A stretch of DNA of 64,000 bases from Myxococcales bacterium (GTDB taxonomy: Bacteria > Myxococcota_A > Polyangia > Polyangiales > Polyangiaceae), in contig CAHJWM010000006.1 in assembly GCA_903642325.1 (NCBI GenBank), forward strand, positions 1-64,000. Direction: 5' to 3'. Of the stretch, positions 28,507-37,696 are shown piece by piece. Position 1 is the stretch's first letter; the number at the start of each line of letters is the position of its first letter. The notes beneath the pieces are model-generated. The model did no database searches. It saw only the letters and a list, made by a program, of their open reading frames with translations, and had not been told where the DNA came from. The translations under genes and the position numbers were made by a program.

Positions 28507-28956
28507 TTAGGCGGTCGGAGTGGCGTGCTTTTCTAGCAGGGTCGCGAGCCGCGGAGCGGCGCCTTCCACCTGCTTTTGAGCCATTGGCCGTAGTTTCTCG
28601 TAGGTTTTTTTGATTGCTTGACCTTCGGCGCGTGCAGCGCGCTTGTCCGTTACGGCTAGCAGCGCCTGGGCCACCCGAGCCGTATTGTCCCGAAGGTAAG
28701 CCCCGGCCGGTGTGTGCTTTTGTGCCGCCTCTTGATAGATGGGATCGACCGCTTCCAAGAAGTCGTCCAGTAGGTGGTTGACCGTGTCCCGCACGAAGCC
28801 GGGCCGAACGCCCTGGACGATCTTGTACGCGGCTTTGATGGCAATACCGCTCAGGCCGCTCTTGTCGGCCACTTCTTGGTCGAGCACGTGGCACGCATCG
28901 ACGATTACGGCCTCTCGCTTGTCTCCAGTTCCCATCTGTTCCCGCAAGCTCGGCAT
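28507..28956 (-). CDS. DUF6918-like conserved protein
   Basis: The ATG at 28956, with ribosome site AGGGAAAC just before it, gives 149 residues; longer in-frame starts would read into the divergent promoter region. The sequence is helical and soluble, with LDQEVADKSGLSGIAIKAAYKIVQ and RDTVNHLLDDFLEAVDPIY. This matches my memory of the family now called DUF6918, found in actinobacteria and myxobacteria, but I could not search. No catalytic motif is visible. It is transcribed divergently from the kinase gene at 29155. Confidence 0.78.
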   Translation of the reverse strand: MPSLREQMGTGDKREAVIVDACHVLDQEVADKSGLSGIAIKAAYKIVQGVRPGFVRDTVNHLLDDFLEAVDPIYQEAAQKHTPAGAYLRDNTARVAQALLAVTDKRAARAEGQAIKKTYEKLRPMAQKQVEGAAPRLATLLEKHATPTA

Positions 28957-29015
28957 GTTTCCCTGACTTTCTAAGGTGCACCCCGACGGTCGAATCGGGG
29001 CCGTAGTTATATAGC

Positions 29016-29031
29016 GCGGAGCGCGCTCCGC
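29016..29031. promoter_or_regulatory. 16-bp palindrome in a divergent promoter region
   Basis: A perfect palindrome GCGGAGCGCGCTCCGC sits between the divergent DUF6918-like and kinase genes. On the minus strand it is followed at once by TATATAAC, a possible -10 element for the DUF6918-like gene, and then by an inverted repeat CCCCGA/TCGGGG (28981-29000). The layout suits a repressor or activator operator, but no regulator is known. Confidence 0.35.
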
Positions 29032-29154
29032 ACAGCCCTGGAATCGTCCCGACGACTTGACGGATCCCCGCCCGGTTGGGCCTAATGGGCGGCCGAAGGG
29101 CTTGCCGTGCCGGCCAAAAACCGGACAACCGCGTAGATCGCTCGCGTTTTCAGG

Positions 29155-30444
29155 ATGACCGAAGAGCTCAAGCAAGGATCCAGGCTCGGAAATTACGAGC
29201 TCTTACTGAGGATCGGGCGAGGCGGCATGGCTTCGGTCTGGGTGGCGCGGGAACGAACCGCCACGAGCACGGACGACCGGCTGGTGGCGGTGAAGGTGAT
29301 GCTCACCGAGCTCGCCGACGAGAGCGAGTTCATCAAGATGTTCATGGATGAGGTTCGGCTCGTCCGCAGCATCAGCCACCCGAACGTGGTCGATGTTTAC
29401 GACGTGGGCGAGCACGACGGCATGATGTGGATGGCCATGGAATGGGTCGAGGGCGAATCGCTCCACAGCGTGATCGCGGAGGCCGGCAAGCGGCGGGCAA
29501 TTCCGCCGGAGCTCGCGGTGCGGATCATCGCTGATGCGGCCGCGGGCCTGCACGCTGCACACGAGCTACGGGATGCGGACGGCAGGCTGCGCGGCGTCGT
29601 ACATCGCGATATTTCACCGCACAATATCTTGATTGGCAGCAACGGCATCGTGAAGTTGGTCGACTTCGGAGTCGCGAAGGCCGTCGGTCGGATCAGTGAA
29701 GCGACGCGCGCCGGTCAGCTCAAGGGCAAGTTCGGCTACATGTCCCCCGAGCAAGCGCTTGGTCGCGGCGTCGACCGTAGGAGCGATATCTTCTCGCTCG
29801 GTATCGTGCTCTTCGAGCTCACCACCAGCCGGCGTCTGTTCCGCGGCGAACATGACGTCGAGACACTACGGCTGGTCATTTCGGGCGCCATCCCGAAGCC
29901 CACCGCGATCGACGCGAAATATCCGCTCGAGCTCGAGCGCATCGTGCAAAAAGCGCTGCAACGCACCGTCTCGGCTCGCTACCAGACGGCGGCCGAGCTC
30001 GAGCACGACCTCCGAGCCTACCTCAAATCGGAGCGCTTGATTGTGCCGCAGAGCGGAGTGGCGGCCATCCTCAAGCGCGTGCTCGGTGAACGCATCGAGC
30101 AACGCCGCAAGGCCGTTCGCGCCTCGCTCAAAGCCCTGACTAGTGGCGCGCTTCCGAGCGCGCAACTCCTGCCCAACGATCCGGCGTTTACGCCCACGGG
30201 AAAGGACCGGATCACGGTTAGCGGCATCAGCACCGTAACCGGCACGGGGCTAAGCGGCATAAGTGGCCTCGGCACGAGCGGCACGTCGCCAAGCGCAATC
30301 CTTGGCTCCCCGCTCGTGGACGGCGAGGGCGGCATCCGCCCGAGCGCGCCGCGGCCGCGTTTGAGCACGGCCAGCGTGCTCGGCTACGCAATCGGATTAA
30401 CGGGCCTCGCAATCGCGTTGTTCGTATTGTTATTCATGCGCTGA
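29155..30444 (+). CDS. Membrane-anchored Ser/Thr protein kinase
   Basis: Hanks-type kinase of 429 residues. The catalytic domain (about 14-285) has the Gly-rich loop GRGGMASVWVA, the VAIK-type Lys in AVKVM, the catalytic loop HRDISPHN (about 149-156) and DFG in VDFGVAK, then GYMSPEQALG. HRDISPHN in place of HRDLKPEN is typical of myxobacterial kinases and keeps the essential Asp and Asn. A Ser/Thr/Gly-rich linker (about 330-400) leads to one C-terminal membrane helix (ASVLGYAIGLTGLAIALFVLLF), with almost nothing outside, so it has no sensor domain of its own. ATG start at 29155. Confidence 0.94.
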   Translation: MTEELKQGSRLGNYELLLRIGRGGMASVWVARERTATSTDDRLVAVKVMLTELADESEFIKMFMDEVRLVRSISHPNVVDVYDVGEHDGMMWMAMEWVEGESLHSVIAEAGKRRAIPPELAVRIIADAAAGLHAAHELRDADGRLRGVVHRDISPHNILIGSNGIVKLVDFGVAKAVGRISEATRAGQLKGKFGYMSPEQALGRGVDRRSDIFSLGIVLFELTTSRRLFRGEHDVETLRLVISGAIPKPTAIDAKYPLELERIVQKALQRTVSARYQTAAELEHDLRAYLKSERLIVPQSGVAAILKRVLGERIEQRRKAVRASLKALTSGALPSAQLLPNDPAFTPTGKDRITVSGISTVTGTGLSGISGLGTSGTSPSAILGSPLVDGEGGIRPSAPRPRLSTASVLGYAIGLTGLAIALFVLLFMR

Positions 30445-30510
30445 ACGGGCCGAGAAGGAGTGTGCTTTGCCGGAAGGCGTGCGCTAGGGTGCTTTCCGTC
30501 TCGGGTCATC

Positions 30511-31860
30511 ATGGGCAAGCTCCTCGTCGTCGACGATCAACGCAACATGCGCACGACGCTGGCGATGATGCTCCGTGGCAGCGGCCACGAGGTGGACGAG
30601 GCCGCTGACGGCGCGCAGGGCCGCGAGCTCGGCGCGACTGGCGCGTACGACGTGGTGATCACCGATCTTCGCATGGGAGAGTTCGACGGCATCGACGTGT
30701 TGCGCGCCACGAAAGAAGCGCAGCCCATGACCGAGGTGATCGTGATGACCGCCTACGGCACGATCGAGAGCGCGGTCGAGGCCATGCGGGTGGGCGCGTT
30801 CGACTACATCCAAAAGCCGTTCAGCGAGCAAGAGCTGATCGTCAAAGTTTCGAAAGCCTTCGAGAGCAGGCGGCTACACGGGCAAGTGCAGCTCTTCGCC
30901 CAAGAGTTCAAAGAGCGCTATCACCTGGAGAAGATCATCGGGCGTTCGCAATCCATACGCGACGTGCTGACCCGCGTCGTGAAGATCGCGCCGACCGACG
31001 CCATCGTACTCATCACGGGCGAGAGCGGTACGGGTAAGGAGCTCGTAGCGCGGGCGGTGCACGCCAACAGCAAGCGCGCGCAGCGCCCCTTCGTAACCGT
31101 CAACTGTGCGGCCATCAGCGAAACGCTGCTCGAGAGCGAGCTCTTCGGTCACGCCCGTGGCGCGTTCACCGGCGCCGTCTCGGCGCGCAAGGGCCTTTTC
31201 GAGGAGGCCGACGGCGGCACATTTTTCTTCGACGAGATCGCGGAAACCACGCCGAGCTTCCAGGCGAAGTTGTTGCGCGCCATTCAAGAAGGCGAGGTGC
31301 GGCGTGTAGGCGAAAACAAGCCCATCACCATCGACATCCGCGTAGTCGCGGCCACCAACGTGGACTTGAGCTTGGCGGTCGAAGAGCGCCGCTTTCGCCA
31401 AGACCTGTATTACCGACTGAACGTTGCCCGCTTTCACTTGCCGCCGCTTCGAGAACGCCGCGAGGACATCCCGCTCTTGGCCGAGTTCTTCTTGGACAAA
31501 TACAACCGCAAGATGAATGCCCGCGCCCGACCCGCGGAAGGGGTGATGGATAAGCTCATCGCCTACGACTTTCCTGGCAACGTGCGCGAGCTCGAAAATT
31601 TGATCGAACAGTCGGTTGCGCTGTGTACGGGCGGCGTGATCACGGTCGGGGACGTGCTTCCCGAGGTGCCCCGCAAAGCCGGTCCTACCGCGGGTAAGAC
31701 GCTCGCGGACATCGTGGACGAGTCCGAACGACAGGCCTTGGAAGCGGCTCTCCGTGCCTCGGACGGCAGCCGCGAGCGCGCCGCCGAGGCGCTGGACATC
31801 AGCCCAACCACGCTTTGGCGGAAGATGACCCGGCTCGGGATCACGTTCGAGAATCGCTGA
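30511..31860 (+). CDS. NtrC-family sigma-54-dependent response regulator
   Basis: 449 residues from the ATG at 30511. The receiver domain (1-120) has the DD pair in VVDDQRN, phospho-acceptor Asp in VITDLRMGEFDG (about 53) and Lys in IQKPF. The AAA+ domain carries Walker A GESGTGKE (about 170-177), GAFTGA (about 215-220, contacting sigma-54) and Walker B GGTFFFDEI. The C-terminal Fis-type helix-turn-helix reads RERAAEALDISPTTLWRKM. All activating motifs are intact, unlike the regulator at 61.9-63.3 kb. It lies 66 bp after the kinase gene; its own histidine kinase is not adjacent. Confidence 0.95.
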   Translation: MGKLLVVDDQRNMRTTLAMMLRGSGHEVDEAADGAQGRELGATGAYDVVITDLRMGEFDGIDVLRATKEAQPMTEVIVMTAYGTIESAVEAMRVGAFDYIQKPFSEQELIVKVSKAFESRRLHGQVQLFAQEFKERYHLEKIIGRSQSIRDVLTRVVKIAPTDAIVLITGESGTGKELVARAVHANSKRAQRPFVTVNCAAISETLLESELFGHARGAFTGAVSARKGLFEEADGGTFFFDEIAETTPSFQAKLLRAIQEGEVRRVGENKPITIDIRVVAATNVDLSLAVEERRFRQDLYYRLNVARFHLPPLRERREDIPLLAEFFLDKYNRKMNARARPAEGVMDKLIAYDFPGNVRELENLIEQSVALCTGGVITVGDVLPEVPRKAGPTAGKTLADIVDESERQALEAALRASDGSRERAAEALDISPTTLWRKMTRLGITFENR

Positions 31861-31911
31861 GCCACCGTCCCACCTGGCATAGCGAACACAAACCTGGGAC
31901 CGTGCGCGCCC

Positions 31912-32967
31912 GTGAAGACCGCTGCCTTCGACTACGAGCTGCCCGAGGCGCTGATCGCAAGCCATCCAGCGGAGCGCCGCGACGGCGCGCGATTGTTGAT
32001 CGTGGACGGCCAGCGCCGCGAAGATTCGAGCGTGGACCGCTTGGCCGAGCTGGTTCCAGAGGGAGCTCTACTGGTGCTGAATGACACGCGCGTCCGGCGC
32101 GCACGCGTATTCGGGTCGAAGCAGGGAAGCGGCGGGCGCGTCGAGTTACTCTTCATGCGTCAAATCGAGACCGACGGGCCGGGAAGCGAACGCTGGGAAG
32201 CCATCGGGCGCTCGAGCAAACCACTGCGCGTCGGCTCGCTGATCGCCTGGGACGAGATTCGCTTCGAGATCACCGAGCGAACCGAGGATGGCACGCTGGT
32301 CGTGTCGGTCAGCACGGGCGGGCCAGACTTCGAGGAGATCTTGGCTTCGCGTGGACGGCTGCCGTTGCCGCCTTATATGCGGCGCGCGGATGAGGCAGAC
32401 GATCTGGAGCGTTACCAAACGGTGTACGCGCGCCGGACGGCGTCCGCCGCAGCGCCGACTGCCGGTCTACATTTGACCGCGGCGCTGTTCGAGCGCCTAA
32501 GGGCCCGTGGTGTGCACGTTGCGCGGCTGCAGTTGGAGATCGGCTTGGGCACGTTCCGACCGGTCTCGGCCCAAGCATTGGAGCAGCACCCGATGCATGC
32601 CGAAACCATCGACCTCAGCCCGGAGCTGGTGGCCGCGGTAAGCGCGGCACGGGCTCGTGAAGCCCCGGTCGTCGCCATCGGCACCACGGTGGTCAGGGCC
32701 CTCGAGAGCGCTGCCGATGGGGAGCGCCCTGGCAACGTACGAGCGATGCGCGGCGAAACCAGGCTCTTGATTCAACCGGGTTACCGGTTTCGAGTCGTAG
32801 ACGCTTTGCTGACCAACTTCCACGTGCCGAAGAGCACCTTGATTGCTTTGGTTGCGGCCTTTGCCGGCTACGAGAACACCATGTCCGCTTACCGCCATGC
32901 GGTGCAGGCTGGCTACCGCTTCCTTTCGTATGGCGATGCCATGTGGATCCCGAGGCGGAGCACATGA
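31912..32967 (+). CDS. queA: S-adenosylmethionine:tRNA ribosyltransferase-isomerase
   Basis: Transfers and rearranges the ribosyl group of SAM onto preQ1 in tRNA, making epoxyqueuosine. The 351 residues match the family, with FDYELPEALIASHPAERRDGARLL at the start, LLVLNDTRVRRARVFG, PLPPYMRR, RYQTVYARRTASAAAPTAGLHLT and NFHVPKSTLIALVAAFAG. GTG start at 31912. It overlaps tgt through an ATGA, so the two queuosine enzymes are made together. Confidence 0.97.
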   Translation: MKTAAFDYELPEALIASHPAERRDGARLLIVDGQRREDSSVDRLAELVPEGALLVLNDTRVRRARVFGSKQGSGGRVELLFMRQIETDGPGSERWEAIGRSSKPLRVGSLIAWDEIRFEITERTEDGTLVVSVSTGGPDFEEILASRGRLPLPPYMRRADEADDLERYQTVYARRTASAAAPTAGLHLTAALFERLRARGVHVARLQLEIGLGTFRPVSAQALEQHPMHAETIDLSPELVAAVSAARAREAPVVAIGTTVVRALESAADGERPGNVRAMRGETRLLIQPGYRFRVVDALLTNFHVPKSTLIALVAAFAGYENTMSAYRHAVQAGYRFLSYGDAMWIPRRST

Positions 32968-34073
32968 TTTCTTTTCGAGTCGAGGCCACGTGCGACAACG
33001 CCCGCCTCGGGCTGCTCACTACTTTGCACGGGGAAGTGCGCACTCCGGCCTTCATGCCGGTTGGGACGCAGGCCGTCGTCAAGGGGGTATCGTCTGAAGA
33101 GGTCGGGCAGACGGGCGCCCGAATGCAGATCATGAACACGTATCACCTGTGGCTCCGGCCGGGCCCCGAGCTTATTGCGGAGCTCGGGGGGCTACATGCC
33201 TTTGCCCGTTGGCCGCATGCCATCGTCACCGATTCCGGCGGATTTCAGGCTTTCTCGCTGGCCAAGAACATGCGTGCGAGCGAACAGGGGTTCGAGTTCG
33301 CGTCCCACCTGGACGGCAGGAAGATGATGCTGTCGCCGGAGGAGGCGATGCGCGTGCAGGGGCTACTCGGGTCGGATATCGCCATGCAGCTCGATGTCTG
33401 CCCCCCGGGCGGCTCACCGCGCGCGGAGCTCGTGAAAGCCGTCGAACGCACCACGCGCTGGGCGGAGCGCTGCCTCGCCGCCCGCGCCCCCAAACAAGGC
33501 GTATTCGGGATCGTGCAAGGTGGAACCGATGTCGAGCTGCGACTGTCGCACGTGGACGAGCTGGCCAGGCTGCCCTTCGACGGGCTGGCCTTGGGCGGGT
33601 TCAGCGTGGGCGAACCAATCCCAGACATGTATCGAGCTCTCTCCGTCGTAGGGCCCGCGCTTCCTTCCGGGCGGCCGCGCTACTTGATGGGCGTCGGCAT
33701 GCCGGCCGACATTCTGATCGCGGTCGGCCACGGCATCGACCTGTTCGACTGTGTGATTCCAACGCGCAACGCCCGGAACGGTCAGCTCTTCACCTGGGGC
33801 GGCAAGATCGTGATCAAGAACGCGCGTTATCGCGCTGACCCGCGGCCGCTGGAAGAGGGCTGCGAGTGCGCGGCGTGCCGGGGCGGTTACTCGCGGGCGT
33901 ACCTCAGGCATCTCTACCTTCAGGGCGAAATCTTGGTCTTGCGCCTGCTGAGCGAGCACAACCTACACTTCTACGGCCGACTGATGGCGGCTGCGCGCGA
34001 CAGCGTGGCGCGGGGAGATTTCTCGCCCTGGGCGCATGCAAAACTGGCGTTGTGGGCCGATTCCCCGGGCTGA
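32964..34073 (+). CDS. tgt: Queuine/preQ1 tRNA-guanine transglycosylase
   Basis: Exchanges guanine-34 for preQ1 in tRNAs with GUN anticodons. The ATG at 32964 overlaps the queA stop (ATGA) and is preferred to the GTG at 32943; 369 residues. Landmarks: TDSGGFQAFSLAKN with the catalytic Asp region, QLDVCPPG, GGFSVGEP, the nucleophile segment LFDCVIPTRNARNG, and zinc ligands in CECAACRGGYSRAYLRHLY. Completes the last steps of queuosine insertion together with QueA. Confidence 0.97.
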   Translation: MISFRVEATCDNARLGLLTTLHGEVRTPAFMPVGTQAVVKGVSSEEVGQTGARMQIMNTYHLWLRPGPELIAELGGLHAFARWPHAIVTDSGGFQAFSLAKNMRASEQGFEFASHLDGRKMMLSPEEAMRVQGLLGSDIAMQLDVCPPGGSPRAELVKAVERTTRWAERCLAARAPKQGVFGIVQGGTDVELRLSHVDELARLPFDGLALGGFSVGEPIPDMYRALSVVGPALPSGRPRYLMGVGMPADILIAVGHGIDLFDCVIPTRNARNGQLFTWGGKIVIKNARYRADPRPLEEGCECAACRGGYSRAYLRHLYLQGEILVLRLLSEHNLHFYGRLMAAARDSVARGDFSPWAHAKLALWADSPG

Positions 34074-34190
34074 GCCCCGCCGCTCGAACCCGGCGGCCGC
34101 GAGGCGACGTCCGATACGTGGCTGCGGCGCCGGCGCGAGTGGCGTTTTTCGTGAAGATCGACGCGATCTCGTGGATAATCAAAGTTTCGG

Positions 34191-35687
34191 ATGGGCGACA
34201 AAAAGCAGATCGGCAAAATCCTGCTCCGGCAGCGCGCGCTGAGCCCGGAGCAACTCGACCGCGCGCTCGCAGAGCAGCGCGGCGGTCGGCTGGCGTCGCG
34301 ACTCGCCGCCGAAGGCACGATCAGCGACGTGGCCGCGCTCAAAGCTTTGAGTGAGCAGCATGGCATTCCCGGCATCGACTTGAGTCAAATTTGCCTGAAG
34401 CTCGATGATCTGGAGCTCCTGCCCCGCGACATCGCGGAAAAGCACCTGATCTTGCCCGTGCTGGTGCGCGACGATCGGCTGTTCATTGCGATGGCCAACC
34501 CGCGTGAAACGAAAGTGATCGACGAGCTCGAATTCGTCACCGGCAAAAAGGTCTATCCGTACATAGCGCTCGACGCTGCGCTTGCGCACGTGATCGAGGA
34601 GGCCTACGGGCGCAAGGCTCGCGGTGATAGCTACTACGTCGGCCCGCATTGCCCGCCGGAGGTATTGGCCAAGCTAAATCTGGATTCGGACGGCTCACCG
34701 CTCCAGGTTGGTGAGCCGTCCGGACCACTAGACTTTGGCGGCCTAGAGCAAGCGAACCGCCCGCAGGACGCGCCGGGCCTGGTGGTCGACGACGCCGCAT
34801 CCGAAATCTCGCGCGCCGAAGACATCGAGGAAAGCGACTTCGGAGACACGTCCCGCGAGCTCAGCGTGGTCACGGAGCTTCACGGCGACGGCGCCGCGAC
34901 TGCGCCCACGCCGCGCGAAGATGGGAATGCGAAGACGATCTTGATCGTCGACGACGAGGCAGAGATTCGTAGGATGCTCAACCTCCTCTTGACGCGAAAC
35001 GGCCATCGCGTGCTGGAAGCCGAGCGCGGTCACCAAGCCCTTCGTATGGTGAAAGAGCATGCCCCAGATCTGATCGTGCTCGATGCCATGTTGCCAGAGG
35101 TTCACGGTTTCGAGATCGCGCGCCGCATCAAGGGCAGCCGGCGCTACGGTCACATACCCATCATCATGGTCAGCGCGGTGTATCGCGGCTGGCGCTACGC
35201 AGAAGACCTCAAACAATCGTGCGGCGTAGACCACTTCATCGAGAAGCCGTTTCGCATCGCCGACGTAGTGCAGATCGTCGAAGAGTGCCTGAGCCCAGGG
35301 ACGGAAAAGGTGGAGCGCCCGGACGTTTCTGGGGAAGCCGAGGGGGCCCTAAATGAGGGCGTGGCCGCGTACAAAGCCGGTCGGCTGGACGAAGCAATCC
35401 AGCACTTGAGGCGCGGGGTGAATATCGACCCGCTGGCCTACCGCCTACACTTTCATCTCGGACTACTGTACGGAAAGAAGGGTCAGGTGTACGACGCGAT
35501 CAGCGAGCTGGAAACGGCTGTTAAAATCAACTCGCAGCAGTTCGTGGCCGTAAAAAATCTGGCAATTTTGTACCAAAAGGCCGGATTTCGAAATAAGGCC
35601 GTAGAAACGTGGGAGCGGGCCCTAACTCTAGCTACCGATGACCCAACTCGGCTGTCGATTAAAGAGCACTTGTTGAATCTCCTGTGA
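34191..35687 (+). CDS. MshEN-receiver-TPR signalling protein
   Basis: A 498-residue fusion. Residues 1-150 are the GspE N-terminal/MshEN domain, which in relatives binds cyclic di-GMP through two 24-residue motifs; here QIGKILLRQRALSPEQLDRA and RLASRLAAEGTISDVAALKA correspond, with the motif-I Gly10 replaced by Arg and a shorter spacer. Residues about 245-370 are a receiver domain (IVDDEAEIRRML, phospho-acceptor in VLDAMLPE, Lys in IEKPF). Residues about 385-490 form TPR repeats (KAGRLDEAIQHLRRGV, HLGLLYGKKGQVYDAISELE). There is no ATPase or DNA-binding domain, so it should act by protein contacts. Confidence 0.9.
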   Translation: MGDKKQIGKILLRQRALSPEQLDRALAEQRGGRLASRLAAEGTISDVAALKALSEQHGIPGIDLSQICLKLDDLELLPRDIAEKHLILPVLVRDDRLFIAMANPRETKVIDELEFVTGKKVYPYIALDAALAHVIEEAYGRKARGDSYYVGPHCPPEVLAKLNLDSDGSPLQVGEPSGPLDFGGLEQANRPQDAPGLVVDDAASEISRAEDIEESDFGDTSRELSVVTELHGDGAATAPTPREDGNAKTILIVDDEAEIRRMLNLLLTRNGHRVLEAERGHQALRMVKEHAPDLIVLDAMLPEVHGFEIARRIKGSRRYGHIPIIMVSAVYRGWRYAEDLKQSCGVDHFIEKPFRIADVVQIVEECLSPGTEKVERPDVSGEAEGALNEGVAAYKAGRLDEAIQHLRRGVNIDPLAYRLHFHLGLLYGKKGQVYDAISELETAVKINSQQFVAVKNLAILYQKAGFRNKAVETWERALTLATDDPTRLSIKEHLLNLL

Positions 35688-35767
35688 AAGAGCTTTCGCG
35701 CTCGGGCATTGCTCGGGTTACTCTCCGCAAACTCCAGACCGTTCGTTTTGACGCGGCGCTCAGCTGA

Positions 35768-37654
35768 ATGAAGTTCCTCTGTCCCAGCTGTAAAGCGAAG
35801 TACCAGATCGCCGACGAGAAGGTCGCGGGTCGTTCTGTTCGCATGAAATGCCGCAAGTGCGGCTATGTGATCCAGGTCTCCAGCGTCGCTGGCATGGGGG
35901 ATGCGCTGGCTGGAAGTGAGCCCCCGCCGCCCTCGGCGTTCGACGCGGCGAACGAGGGAGCCCCGGCGCCGCTTGTGCCCGCGTCGTCGCCGGTTGCGGT
36001 GCCCGCGTCGTCGCCGGTTGCGGTGCCCGCGTCGTCGCTGAGCGCCGATTCGGCCGTCGGGGAGATCCCGCCCGCCGCCGAGTTGCCGGAGCCGCCCGCG
36101 ATCCCAGCGCCCCCGCCGAGACCGACCGTCCCACGCGCATCACTGAGCGGCGTTGCCAACCCTGGCGAGATCAAGAAGCCGGTCGCGCCCGTTCGTCCGC
36201 CGCCTTCCGTCGTTAGGCCGAGCACATCGCTTGCGGCCAAGGCACCCGGCGTCGCGCTCAAAGCGGGGCTGCCGGCGAAGCCGCCGGCTCCGCCGTCGAA
36301 AGTTCCGCAGGTCAAGGCGTTTTCGGTGCAGGTCGCGCCGCCCGCACCGTTGCTCGCCGTGGACGCGAAAGCGACGCAAAGCGGTCAGACGGCGCCGCTC
36401 CCGCAGGTTGCACCGAAGCCGAACGTTGCGCCCAGCAACCAAGCGCAGCCGGCCCCCGCTCGTGCGCTTGCCGACGTGAGCGATGTAGATGGGCCCACCC
36501 GCATCGGGGATGTGGGTGCGTTGGCGGGGGCCTTTTCCCTGGCCGTGGGCTCGCCATCCGACGCGCCGCCCGGCGATCCGGCCAGCATGCCGGGCGACGA
36601 GTGGTTCGTCGGCATCAATGGCGTTCCGGTTGGGCCAATTCGTCTGAGTGAGCTGCGGTCGAAAGCGGGCTTGGGCTCGATCAGCCCAGAGTCGCTGGTC
36701 TGGCGTGACGGCTTCGAGGATTGGCGGCCGCTACGAACATTTCCCGAGCTCTTGGCGATCGTCGACGAGAGCTTGTCCAGCATGCGTGCGTCGTTCACGC
36801 CGTTCACACCGCCAGCGGGCGGGACGTTTGGGCCCGCGGGCGCGGTCGAAGGCGCCACGGTTCCACTGCCCGCGGTGGTTCCGGTCACGGCCGATCCGTT
36901 CGCGGGGACGGGCGCGTCGGGCGGCACCGGCGCAGCCGTCATCACCGATGAAGCAGCCGATGCGGGCTACCAGAAGGCAGCCACGTCCTCGTCCGCCGCG
37001 TGGATCGCGGTGGTGATGGCCCTTTTGTTCGGACTCACGATTGGCTTCGTCCTCTTCAAAAACCAGCCCAGTAAAACGATTGAGGTCGTCAAGTATGTGG
37101 ACCGGCCGGTGCCAGGTGCCGCCAGTAACGCGATTGCCGAGACCAACGCCAAGATCACCGCACTGGGCGAAACGACTGTCACCGACAAGGATGTAATCAA
37201 ACACGTTTCAGGCACGACTGCGAAGAGCGCGGGAGCTCCCGCGGCGAGCAGTGAGCCAGATAAAGGTCTGAGCGGCTTGAAGGGCCTGTCGGGCCTCGCC
37301 TCGGGACCGAAGGGGCCGGACGTGTCCGGCCCGTCGAGCGCCGTGCAGGGTACGGGGCAGCTCGACAACGGGCAGCTGCAAGGCACCGTTGCGCGCTACA
37401 CGGGCAGCGTGAAGCGCGCCTGCTGGCAACCTGCGCTCGATACGCGGGACAGAGACGCGCCCACGACGGCTCGCGTGAACGTTGCCATCACCGTGCTGCC
37501 GAGCGGCAGCGTGCAAAGCGCGGCGGTGGGTGCGGATCCAAAAGGGTACCGCGGCCTCGCGCAATGCATTTCGAGCCGCGTGCGCGGCTGGCAATTTCCT
37601 CCTTCTGGGGACAGCACGACGGTCAACGTGCCGTTCGTCTTTGCGGCTCAATAG
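35768..37654 (+). CDS. AgmX/GltJ-like zinc-ribbon, GYF and TonB-C-like protein
   Basis: 628 residues in the order known for Myxococcus AgmX/GltJ gliding proteins. An N-terminal zinc ribbon (C5, C8, C28, C31; MJ0042 type) is followed by a long Pro/Ala linker, a GYF_2 domain (about 278-330, WFVGINGVPVGPIRL...LVWRDGFEDWRPL), one membrane helix (about 411-432, SAAWIAVVMALLFGLTIGFVLF), a Gly/Ser linker and an AgmX/TonB-C-like periplasmic domain (VARYTGSVKRACWQPAL...GWQFPPSG). In GltJ the cytosolic ribbon and GYF parts bind MglA/MglB-type regulators. Paralogues exist in most myxobacteria, so GltJ identity is not proven. Confidence 0.85.
   Translation: MKFLCPSCKAKYQIADEKVAGRSVRMKCRKCGYVIQVSSVAGMGDALAGSEPPPPSAFDAANEGAPAPLVPASSPVAVPASSPVAVPASSLSADSAVGEIPPAAELPEPPAIPAPPPRPTVPRASLSGVANPGEIKKPVAPVRPPPSVVRPSTSLAAKAPGVALKAGLPAKPPAPPSKVPQVKAFSVQVAPPAPLLAVDAKATQSGQTAPLPQVAPKPNVAPSNQAQPAPARALADVSDVDGPTRIGDVGALAGAFSLAVGSPSDAPPGDPASMPGDEWFVGINGVPVGPIRLSELRSKAGLGSISPESLVWRDGFEDWRPLRTFPELLAIVDESLSSMRASFTPFTPPAGGTFGPAGAVEGATVPLPAVVPVTADPFAGTGASGGTGAAVITDEAADAGYQKAATSSSAAWIAVVMALLFGLTIGFVLFKNQPSKTIEVVKYVDRPVPGAASNAIAETNAKITALGETTVTDKDVIKHVSGTTAKSAGAPAASSEPDKGLSGLKGLSGLASGPKGPDVSGPSSAVQGTGQLDNGQLQGTVARYTGSVKRACWQPALDTRDRDAPTTARVNVAITVLPSGSVQSAAVGADPKGYRGLAQCISSRVRGWQFPPSGDSTTVNVPFVFAAQ
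35975..36037 (+). repeat. 24-bp tandem repeat in the AgmX/GltJ-like gene
   Basis: Two perfect 24-bp copies starting GTGCCCGCGTCGTCG, plus a 15-bp partial copy, encode VPASSPVA repeats in the Pro-rich linker. They are in frame and should only change linker length. Confidence 0.9.
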
Positions 37655-37696
37655 CAGGCGCGCGCAACGACACGCTTTCGCTAGCCAAGCTGGGTG

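Noticed and set aside
28475-29128. Alternative 217-codon frame over the DUF6918-like gene
   Set aside because: Arg/Gly-rich composition and no ribosome site; the 149-residue frame has both a ribosome site and a family-like sequence.
30874-31965. 363-codon minus-strand frame opposite the NtrC-type regulator
   Set aside because: Mirror of a strongly supported gene with intact domains; no recognisable protein motif of its own.
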